Shown here piece after piece: positions 19,062-27,300 of a stretch of DNA of 41,835 bases. Below the pieces are notes generated by a model. That model was not told the origin of the DNA. It searched no databases and saw only the letters and a program-made list of their open reading frames with translations. Position 1 is the first letter of the stretch, and every line of letters begins with the position of its first letter. The translations under genes and the position numbers were made by a program. The stretch lies in assembly GCA_913057785.1 (NCBI GenBank), contig CAJXPD010000061.1:1-41835 (forward strand). Direction: 5' to 3'. Origin of the DNA: an uncultured Lewinella sp. Its GTDB lineage: Bacteria; Bacteroidota; Bacteroidia; Chitinophagales; Saprospiraceae.

Positions 19062-19065
19062 TTGA

Positions 19066-22000
19066 CTACTTCTTTGATATATTTGAAGAATGATTTATGG
19101 TATAAAGTGCCTTGATGAGCCATCTTCTCCCCCCTACCCCAAACTGCTGTACTCTCCGACTATAAGTAAGTACTCCATGGTGGGTATTAGCATAATGAGC
19201 ATGCCGATCAGGGTACACATTCATGACATTAGCCACCCCAAGACTTAGCTGTAATAGTGCATTAACATTCCAATTCAAATCCAGGTCGCAAATCCACTTT
19301 GCGGCAAAAAGTTGATCTCTACTTTCTGGACGTCCAGTATATTGATTGACCATCCAATTGGCCGGATCATCATCTAAAGGATGCAGATAGCTAACACTGC
19401 CGAACCGAGTAAATCTGAGTATTCCCTCCCATTTTTTCTGCTTCAAGCTGGCTACCAAGATGAACTTGCTACTTGGCTGCCCACTTTCTAATCGAGCTAT
19501 CTCCTCCCGATTGAATATGGATCCCTGATAATCTTGAAAGAAGAGTGACGGCAGATCCTGTGCCGTGACCTGGGTCTTGTTCATATTGAACCCTGCTATC
19601 AATTGGATTTGACTGTTTTTCCATTGTCTCCGGTAGCGAAGCTTAGCGTCCAAGCCACGAGTTCGAGTGTGAATGGCATTAGTAAAGAACTGTAGCCTAT
19701 CCACCGTTGAACTTGATAAAACCTCCTGCAATCTATCCTGGCCACGTGGTGCAATTTGTCCCGTCAGCACGATGCGATCGGCGATACTAATTTGATAAGC
19801 ATCCACGGAAAACTGCCAATGCTTTTGATTGCTTCCGGCCATACCCAGGCTTAGGTTACGAGAACGTTCCGGCTTGAGGGCGGGAATCTCCAAGCGTCTA
19901 ATGATGGCATTGTCGTGATGAGGATGGGCTACTGAGGTGGCCACTAGTTCTCCGCCCACCGGCAAAAACTGTAGGCTGTAACTGCTGAAGCCAATTTGCT
20001 GGAGAGATGGTGCGCGAAAGCCCGTATTGTAACTTGATCTAAAACTGAGATGATCACTCAATCGGTATCGATAAGCTAGTTTCCAATTAAAGGTGCTTCC
20101 GAAGTCAGAATAGTCCTCCAGCCTTCCAGCCAGATCAAGGCTCATTTTGCTGGTAAGTCCTACCGCTACATCTCCATAGAATCCAATATTGTTGCGAAAT
20201 TTCCGGTTATTATTCTCCGGTCTAAAGCCAGGGAAGACTTGAAACCCACCTTCTTTTGGCTGTGTTCCAGTAGTTCGGAATCCATAGTCTTGCCAGGATA
20301 CTTCCATCCCTTCATGTTGCAGATATCTTTCGAACCTGAATTCTGTCCCCAAAGCCAGATGGATCGCTTGATTCCACAATGATTTCTTAGCAAGATCTAA
20401 GCTCAGCAGGTTATGTAGATAAGAGAATCCGCCTGCATAGGCTGAGGTGGGAGATTGCAAGCCCAAAGAAGCGTTATTGGAGTTTTCGACCTGAAAATCA
20501 AAGGCATTCTGGCCCCAATTATTGCTAAAATCAAAGGTCCAACCATCTAGCTCCCCTTTCACGCCATTTACTACTGAAATATCCTGGATATTGGTATGGA
20601 TCTTGGGCAAGAACCCTAAGGGGTAAAGACCTGATTGCTTGCTTTCCTGATAAGGGAAACGATAGAACCCCGTAGCTCTGCCATCTCTTATGTTGAAATT
20701 TCCGTGCGTATAAAATTCCAACTGATCATGAATCGGTAGGCTAGTGTTGACCATCAAGCCGCTATTGAATATGGCAGAATTCCCCGCTTGCATCACTCGA
20801 TTGCCTCCCAATCCCACGTGCGTAAAGAAGTCCCCTCGTGTAGCCTGATCCCGATCTCTTTCATCTCCAAAAATGGGGCCCTGATAGGCACCAGAACGAT
20901 TTACTGCTCCTCTGTTCTTTGCATAAAAGGTCAGGTTCACATGCCCAGCATCAGCAACTTTAAAACCATAATGTGCGCCTAAACCTAGCACTTGCCCATC
21001 TCCTCTTTCTGTAATCCCTTGTTGTACCTTGACAAATCCTTGGTTAACAGCCTTCTTCAGCTGTAAGTTGATCACACCAGCAATGGCATCGGAACCATAC
21101 ATAGCAGCTGCTCCATCCTTCAGTATCTCCACCTTACGCACAGCATCAAGTGGAATGGCATTTAGATCTATTCCCACGCTACCTCGACCAACTGTGCCAT
21201 TGACATTTACCAAGGCTGAGGCGTGCCTCCGCTTGCCATTGACAAGCACCAGCACCTGATCCGGACCTAAACCTTTTAAAGAAATGGGATCCACATGATC
21301 CGTTCCATCACTTACTGTTTGATGGGTTGAATGGAAGGAAGCAGCTTCGTACTGTAACAGTTGACTGAGATCTGATTCCAGGCTTTGATCAATTCGTTTC
21401 TCCTCCACGATGTCCACCGGAGAAGATAAATCCTGTACAGATAATGGAGCAAAACGATGTCCAACCACCAATATCTCCTCCAGCTGTAAAAAGTGTTGAA
21501 AATGGAGGCTAAGCTGTATATCCTGATACCCGTCAATTTCCAAATCTTGCTGTAAGGATTTATATCCTACATAGCTAGCGAAAATCTCTTGAGTGCCCTG
21601 TTCCACTTCAATCTTGAAAAAACCCTCTGCATCACTTATCACCCCACATTTCTTCCCGAGGATGGCAATATTCGCCCCTTCCAGTGGTCTACCGTAACGA
21701 TCTTTGCAATAGCCAGATAACCATACTTTCTCTCTCTGTAACCTTTTAATTAGGAAGGTTTTATCCTTAATCGGTTTGAATTGTAAATTAGTTTGGCGGG
21801 TAATTTCTTCCAGTAAAAATTTGGTGAATCTCTGTCTTGCATGTTCGTCCAAGGAAAGTGTCTGTTCCTTAACGATCTGTTCATCAAAAATAAACACATA
21901 GCCTTCCTGTCGCTGTAGGTTCTGCAGCAGATCTAAAAGAGGCATTTCCTCCGCCTTTGACGCACTTTTGGCAAAATTCACTTTTGCATTACTCTGACCC

Positions 22001-22098
22001 AAAGCCAAAGGAATACAAAAGGCCAAAATGCCCAAGGTTAGGACTAGTCGTAAGGGGTACCCCAAACAAGCCTTATGCTCATTGTGTGATGTGAACAA
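19066..22098 (-). CDS. TonB-dependent receptor with STN signalling domain (FecA-like transducer)
   Basis: A 1010-residue outer-membrane receptor that should both import a ligand and signal to the FecR protein encoded upstream. Signal peptide about 1-34 (ending LALGQ). Residues about 50-118 form an STN (secretin/TonB short N-terminal) domain: LLDLLQNLQRQEGYVFIF, then LLEEITRQTNLQFKPI. Residues 127-198 are a carboxypeptidase-regulatory-like domain (GRPLEGANIAILG), followed by a plug with GLGPDQVLVLVNGKRRH and DGAAAMYGSDAIAGVINL and a barrel. The start is TTG at 22098: an in-frame TAG lies 6 nt upstream and no ATG is available before the signal. It is a paralogue of the receptor at 14777. The STN domain plus adjacent FecR and ECF genes is the classical transducer arrangement. 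Confidence 0.94.
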   Translation of the reverse strand: MFTSHNEHKACLGYPLRLVLTLGILAFCIPLALGQSNAKVNFAKSASKAEEMPLLDLLQNLQRQEGYVFIFDEQIVKEQTLSLDEHARQRFTKFLLEEITRQTNLQFKPIKDKTFLIKRLQREKVWLSGYCKDRYGRPLEGANIAILGKKCGVISDAEGFFKIEVEQGTQEIFASYVGYKSLQQDLEIDGYQDIQLSLHFQHFLQLEEILVVGHRFAPLSVQDLSSPVDIVEEKRIDQSLESDLSQLLQYEAASFHSTHQTVSDGTDHVDPISLKGLGPDQVLVLVNGKRRHASALVNVNGTVGRGSVGIDLNAIPLDAVRKVEILKDGAAAMYGSDAIAGVINLQLKKAVNQGFVKVQQGITERGDGQVLGLGAHYGFKVADAGHVNLTFYAKNRGAVNRSGAYQGPIFGDERDRDQATRGDFFTHVGLGGNRVMQAGNSAIFNSGLMVNTSLPIHDQLEFYTHGNFNIRDGRATGFYRFPYQESKQSGLYPLGFLPKIHTNIQDISVVNGVKGELDGWTFDFSNNWGQNAFDFQVENSNNASLGLQSPTSAYAGGFSYLHNLLSLDLAKKSLWNQAIHLALGTEFRFERYLQHEGMEVSWQDYGFRTTGTQPKEGGFQVFPGFRPENNNRKFRNNIGFYGDVAVGLTSKMSLDLAGRLEDYSDFGSTFNWKLAYRYRLSDHLSFRSSYNTGFRAPSLQQIGFSSYSLQFLPVGGELVATSVAHPHHDNAIIRRLEIPALKPERSRNLSLGMAGSNQKHWQFSVDAYQISIADRIVLTGQIAPRGQDRLQEVLSSSTVDRLQFFTNAIHTRTRGLDAKLRYRRQWKNSQIQLIAGFNMNKTQVTAQDLPSLFFQDYQGSIFNREEIARLESGQPSSKFILVASLKQKKWEGILRFTRFGSVSYLHPLDDDPANWMVNQYTGRPESRDQLFAAKWICDLDLNWNVNALLQLSLGVANVMNVYPDRHAHYANTHHGVLTYSRRVQQFGVGGRRWLIKALYTINHSSNISKK

Positions 22099-22150
22099 AA
22101 TCTAAATATTTGGCTGTTCAGCTAATCCGTCAATGGACTAGCGAATCCTG

Positions 22151-23179
22151 TCAATTCATCTTGCTACAATAAATTACTTGTCCCTCTTTCTTGAGTTCAA
22201 GTTCGTAGATGGCTGCGATATAGTCCATTAGTTCATTTGGGGATTGGATGGGAATGAGACCTAGGGAGGTCCTTTTCTGGCTTTGATCGACCTCTTCTGA
22301 AAAGCGGACCTCAAAACCATAATTGTCGGTTAACATGCGAGCCATTTCTATCAGTGGAGTGTTGTTCAGCAGCAGTTGGCCTTGGGCCCAAGCAATATGT
22401 TCCGCTGTTTGAACTTCTATTTTTTCATAGTTTTTCTTCTCTTTGGAGAATTGCACCATTTCATTTGGCGCCAACGTAATGTCTTCTTGCTCTAGTCGAA
22501 GTTGTACTTTCCCTTCGACCAGTACAACTCGTTGCTCAGTCTTTCGATGCAATACATTAAACTCGGTTCCTAATACTTCTACATTGAAATCATCCGTAGC
22601 TACCACAAATTTTACAGGAAAATCCCCTAGGCCTTTCTTAACCTTAAAGAATGCTTCTCCTTTCAGCTCCGTCAAACGGGTTTCCGCCCCTTCCCAATCC
22701 TTTGCAACTTTTAAGCTTGAATTGGCCTGTAATACAACAGTAGATCCATCCGGTAAGGTAAGTTCCTCGGTTTCGCCATAAGCGGTTCTATAAACCTGGT
22801 ACGGCGAGGATAGCAGGTACCACCCCACCCAGGAGGCAGCGAATAGGAACAGAATAGCGGCAGCAATACGCAAAGGAAATTTTAGGAAAACTCGGCGGTT
22901 GTTGGTCTGAGCATTCAAATCTACCACGGGGGCTTCCTGCTGTTCAATTTTCTGCCAAGCCCCCTGCAATGCGTCCTCTATCTCACCTTCTCCGAGTTCT
23001 GGCTGCTGAAAACTTAGTTGTTCGAGATAAAAACGGGCACTGGCCAGTAAGTCCTCCTTCGTAGGATTGACCTGACGCCACTTTTCCCAGAAGTCCTGGT
23101 ACTTTCCTTCCTTAACCCATTGAACAAACTTTGGGCTGTCTAAGAGTTCTTCAATTGTTTCAAATTGCTCACTTGCCAT
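22151..23179 (-). CDS. FecR-family anti-sigma factor
   Basis: A 342-residue single-pass inner-membrane protein that links the STN receptor to the ECF sigma factor. The cytoplasmic part is residues 1-103. One membrane helix spans about 104-123 (IAAAILFLFAASWVGWYLL). The periplasmic FecR domain follows, with YRTAYGETEELTLPDGSTVVLQANSSL (split over 130-155) and VKFVVATDDFNVEVLGTEFNV, then a C-terminal part ending at YCSKMN. It has an ATG start. The gene lies 52 bp before the STN receptor and 266 bp after the sigma-factor gene. Family assignment is firm; whether it inhibits or activates its sigma factor is not visible. Confidence 0.95.
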   Translation of the reverse strand: MASEQFETIEELLDSPKFVQWVKEGKYQDFWEKWRQVNPTKEDLLASARFYLEQLSFQQPELGEGEIEDALQGAWQKIEQQEAPVVDLNAQTNNRRVFLKFPLRIAAAILFLFAASWVGWYLLSSPYQVYRTAYGETEELTLPDGSTVVLQANSSLKVAKDWEGAETRLTELKGEAFFKVKKGLGDFPVKFVVATDDFNVEVLGTEFNVLHRKTEQRVVLVEGKVQLRLEQEDITLAPNEMVQFSKEKKNYEKIEVQTAEHIAWAQGQLLLNNTPLIEMARMLTDNYGFEVRFSEEVDQSQKRTSLGLIPIQSPNELMDYIAAIYELELKKEGQVIYCSKMN

Positions 23180-23206
23180 GTCAAACCGCTGCTTTTCTTA
23201 TGATTT

Positions 23207-23238
23207 CAAAGGCAGTATTACCACCATTTTTATACAAG
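23207..23238 (-). promoter_or_regulatory. Weak candidate promoter before fecR-type gene
   Basis: On the minus strand CTTG (23238-23235) precedes TGCCTTTG (23214-23207) by 20 bp, one mismatch in each box against the Bacteroidota consensus. It would give the FecR gene a start site separate from the sigma gene, fitting the 266-bp gap between them. Low certainty. Confidence 0.25.
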
Positions 23239-23445
23239 ACGGGCAACATTCAATTTTGTACTCACATTTTTTCAAGAATTTCAAAAAAGTTTGCGTGCGG
23301 GAGCCAACCGGCAGTCTTCCTTGATTCATTTTTGCTATCTGCCTATTGAACAAATGGGGTGAATTACCCAAAGAGGATCGCCTCAAAACGTGAACCTGTA
23401 TAAATGCATTAGTATCGTTCTAAGTGGGAAGTATAGGGTAGGTAT

Positions 23446-23979
23446 CTAGTCCGGTTTCCAATTGTCCGTCAGTGTGCGAATGGCTTTGGATGCATAGTTG
23501 CGAACCGTCTGGTAATTGACCTCTAGAATTTCGGCAATTTCCAGGAAAGACAATTGATTGTAGAAGCGGAGATAGATGATTTCTCTTTGCTTTTCTGGTA
23601 ACTTGCTTAGTAGTTCAGCTAATTGCTCAGCACGATGCTGCTGGTCTTGTTGGTGAATTTTTAGATCCTCAGGAGAAAGTTGAAAGGGTAAAGATGGCAA
23701 TGTCTGTTTGCCCCTCTTCTGTTCAGCCGTCAGCAAATCGATTAAGGTACGGCGATAAGCCTTCATCATATAGCTTTTTACCGACTTCACCTGCCCCAAT
23801 CGTGCTTTGCGTTCCCAGATCTTCACGAACAGCTTTTGTATGGCATCCTTCACCAGATCCTCTCGTTGCGCTACCTTCATACCATAGGCCTTCAGCTCCG
23901 GGTACATGACTCGAAACAGATGATTAAAGGCCTCCTGGTCGCCTTCCTGCAATTTACTCCACCATAACTCGTAGTCCAA
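23446..23979 (-). CDS. ECF-subfamily RNA polymerase sigma factor (FecI-like)
   Basis: A 177-residue sigma-70 family protein with only regions 2 and 4, as in extracytoplasmic-function factors. Region 2 covers about 19-87 (FNHLFRVMYPELKAYG, DAIQKLFVKIWERK, SVKSYMMKAYRRTLIDLL). Region 4 covers about 118-172 (LLSKLPEKQREIIYLRFY, LSFLEIAEILEVNYQTVRNYASKAI). It should be controlled by the FecR protein and direct transcription of the downstream receptor operon. The start is TTG at 23979; the only in-frame alternatives back to the TGA 18 nt upstream are non-standard codons. The gene heads a five-gene minus-strand block. Confidence 0.95.
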   Translation of the reverse strand: MDYELWWSKLQEGDQEAFNHLFRVMYPELKAYGMKVAQREDLVKDAIQKLFVKIWERKARLGQVKSVKSYMMKAYRRTLIDLLTAEQKRGKQTLPSLPFQLSPEDLKIHQQDQQHRAEQLAELLSKLPEKQREIIYLRFYNQLSFLEIAEILEVNYQTVRNYASKAIRTLTDNWKPD

Positions 23980-24078
23980 TGATATCGATTTAGGTCAAGC
24001 TATCAGAATTGCTTGTAGGCATAGGGGTAAGCTTTCCAGCAATTCTATTCTATGAGAGAGGATATAGGCTTCTACCAA

Positions 24079-24109
24079 CTAAAATAGGTGGAAAAATCAG
24101 ATTTATAAA
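24079..24109 (-). promoter_or_regulatory. Candidate promoter of the ECF sigma gene
   Basis: On the minus strand TTTA (24109-24106) and TATTTTAG (24086-24079) are 19 bp apart, each one base off the Bacteroidota consensus. The predicted leader before the TTG start at 23979 would be about 95 nt. Confidence 0.35.
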
Positions 24110-24129
24110 ATCTTTCTGTCCTTGGAAAG

Positions 24130-24198
24130 AGGAGGCTCCGGTATTATCGGTAAGGTTCTAGCGACAAAAAGTCCCGATCTGGGAGTGCCTTGCCTCCT
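24130..24198. other. Possible folded RNA element (nested inverted repeats)
   Basis: AGGAGGC (24130-24136) is complementary to GCCTCCT (24192-24198). Directly inside, AAGG (24152-24155) can pair with CCTT (24188-24191), and two short hairpins fit between (CCGGTATTATCGG, TCCCGATCTGGGA). This gives a three-way-junction-like drawing. It could also be chance; no known riboswitch class is recognised. Confidence 0.25.
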
Positions 24199-24239
24199 GG
24201 AATAGTAGCCTTGCGCACTAGGTGAATTGATGGATTGAT

Positions 24240-24274
24240 AAACTAAAAAGCCCCGATCCTATTGAGGTCGGGGC
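24240..24274 (-). terminator. Rho-independent terminator of the giant T9SS protein gene
   Basis: GCCCCGA (24250-24256) pairs with TCGGGGC (24268-24274), extended by CCT/AGG past one bulged base, loop ATTG. Read on the minus strand it is followed by CTTTTTAGTTT. It lies 27 bp after the stop of the gene ending at 24301. Confidence 0.85.
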
Positions 24275-24300
24275 CCTTATATTTCTAGAAACTTCTATAA

Positions 24301-27300
24301 TTACTTGACAATCGTTATATCTCCTCTGATTATATCTCCATTAGAGATATCCAGCCGCAAGATATAATAATAAGTACCAGACGGTAAATCTTGCCCACTA
24401 TCATTTTGTCCTTGCCAGTCATTTAGGTAAGGTTTTGCTCGATATACAATATCTCCCCAACGGTTGAAGATGATCAATTCGTTGTCAGGATATTGATCAG
24501 GCTTACCAAATAAAAGTTTATCAAAGACAAATGCATCATTCAATCCATCTCCATTTGGTGTGATTGTGTTGGCCACTTCAGGCTCCTTATCAAATTCGAT
24601 AAAAATAGTCAATAAGCCAGTATCACACTTGTCCGGACATAAGGTATTGCATATCTCATATTCGATCGTAGTTTCGCCAGCAGCTCCGGTGAAAGCTCTG
24701 AAGGTAAGATCCCCCTCTGGTGTGCTACTCTCTAGCACACCTAACTCAGGATCGTTGAGCAAGGTCACCGTATATCCAGATACAAAGGTGAGGTTGTCAT
24801 TAGCTCGTAAGTTAATACTCTCTGTTCTAGAATCTTTCCCGATCTCTAGGATATCGTTATTGGCTACCGGTGCCGTTTCTACGGTCACTGTAACTGTATC
24901 TGCACTATAATTGGTACATGTTCCTGGAGCCGACAAGGTCCAAACGAAGCGGTTTTCTCCATCTGCCAAACCACTAGCCGTGACGGTCGCTTGATCGGTG
25001 GCACTTAAACTTCCTACGGAAAGATTAGTCCACTGCCCGGTAGTTCCGGCTGGCAGATTTGCCGCCAAGTTAGCTTCGGTACCGCAAACCGATTGTGGAT
25101 TACCAGCAGAAGCAGCTTCAGGTAATTGTAGCGTAACCGTTACTTCATCGGTGGCAGTACAACCATTATCTGTATTCGTTACCAACAGCTGGAAGACTCC
25201 TTCTCCACTAATCATTGGCTCTATAGTCGTGGCTGGTGTCGGGCTGACAGAGCCTTCTACCGTTGTCCAACTATAAGTAAAATTAGCGCCAGTTGATGAG
25301 GCGTTACCATCAAGACTGCTGGTTTCTCCACATTCCAGGCTAAAGTCATCACCTGCATTAGCTACTGGTGCTGCATTATCAGCAGGTACATTGATTATTT
25401 GAGTTGAAGGGCAGCCAGTATTGTTGAGAATAACAGTTAACTCGTAGTCACCAGGCCCCGAAACATCAACATTCAACTGACCAGCGGTCGGAGTAACTGT
25501 ATTATCTGGATTCAGACTCATCCAACTAATACTTCGGAAATCAGCTGGGTTTCCAGTTGCTGAAGCATCTACCGGCATGGTTTCGATCAGACAACTAAAG
25601 GGTTCCGGTTGAACGAACTGAATTTCAGGAGCCGTCTGATCTGCGATTACTTCTATGCTGCCCGTGGAAGAACAACCATTGCCATTGCTCGTAATCATCA
25701 CTTCATAAATCCCTGGCGTGCAAACTTCTGTCTGTAGACCATCAGCAGGATTCGGATTACTTCCAGCAGGACCAGTCCAGGCAGCCGTTAGATTGAGATT
25801 AGGCATTGTTCCGGAAGCATCTAATGTAACACAAGAACGATCACAATTGATTAGTTCTGGTGTAGCAATATTCACTACTGGAGCAATTGTATCTATATCC
25901 ACAACTACACTGTCCACTGCAGTACAGCCGTTTCTTGTATTTGTAACGGTGAACAAATAAGTTCCAGGCGTATTGGCTTCTGCAAGCAAGGTATCGCTTC
26001 GCCCTACCACACTAGCCCATTCATAGGTAAAGGGCTCGCCAGTAGAAGATCCAGTAGCATCCAAGGTAACAGCAGGATCATTACAGGTAATGGTTTGAGC
26101 AATACCTGCTTCGGCAGTGGGTTCTTCTACATCAAACAATACAAACACTTCATTCTGACTGGTACACCCCGTCACTTGATCCGTCAATTGGATTTGATAG
26201 GTACCAGGTTGGTCTACATCAATGCTAAGCGTCGCTGTAGTTGGACCAACAATGTTACCCTCTGCACTGATGATCGACCAGGCAATGTCATAAGCGCCTG
26301 GGGGATCAACAGTTGCTTCTACGGTTAATACAGTGGTTTCACAGGTGAGGAATTGTTCAGGTGTAAGGATGGGTGTCGGCGGTATTCCTTCTACATCAAT
26401 TTGCACGGAATCAACGGCACTACAACCATTTATCGTATTGGTTACTTCCAAGTAATAAACGCCTGGGCTACTGATTTCAACCATTAAAGTATCAGTTGCA
26501 ATGCTGGTGGCTAAATCTGGGAAAAACCAATTATAGGTAACTGTATCTCCGGTGGTGGAACCTGTTCCATCCAGGGTGAATACATTGTTGTCACAATCTA
26601 GAGTGAATCCTGGACCAGCCTCTGCCATGGGTGGAATCGTATCAATCAACACAAAAGCCGTATCATTAGCTGTACAGCTATTCAAGGTATTCGTGGCAGT
26701 TATGACAAAGCGTCCTGGTTGTACCACTTGTGGATTAAGTCCTACCTCAGTACCGGCGACGATCTCTCCCCCGTCCAATGCCGTCCACTGGAAGGTAAAG
26801 TTGATATCATCAGGCCCGATAGCCGCATTTAGGGTAATCGTGTCTACTGCACAAGTCAACGTACCTCCATCATCCACCGTCACATCTGGCGCCTCTGAAT
26901 TCGGTATGACCACTCCAATGGCAGAAGTTTCACAACCTCCAGCGGTTTCCGTGGCGATCAACGTATAGGTACCCAACTGATTAGTCTCCAAGGTCAATCC
27001 TGTCGATTGTATCTCTCCTCCGGCTTCCCATCGGTAGGTAACAACCAAGCCAGCATTTTCATTGTCGAAAACGGAAGCTGAACCATCCAGCGTGACAGTA
27101 GACCCGTCACAAGGCAGCTCAATCTCTTCTGGCAATACCCGAGCAATAGGGAAAACTCGTTCATCCATAATTTGAACCGTATCTGTTGAAGAACATCCCG
27201 TCTCTGTGTTGGTTACCGTCAACTCATAAGAACCTGGTCCCGCCACTGAGGCATTCAATAATGTTTCCTCACCTGGTACGACTAGACCTGAATCCAATGG

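Larger units (their letters stand above)
23980..24300. other. Intergenic region with sigma-gene leader, folded element and terminator
   Basis: No reading frame of note. It contains a weak promoter for the sigma factor (24079-24109), a potentially folded stretch at 24130-24198 and the terminator of the giant T9SS protein gene at 24240-24274. Confidence 0.6.

Noticed and set aside
22049..22060. GGGGTACCCC palindrome near the start of the STN receptor gene
   Set aside because: Falls in the signal-peptide coding region and is short; no reason to treat it as a site.
23131..23386. Short open frames on both strands in the sigma-FecR gap
   Set aside because: About 60-70 codons each, overlapping the FecR start or each other, with no protein features.
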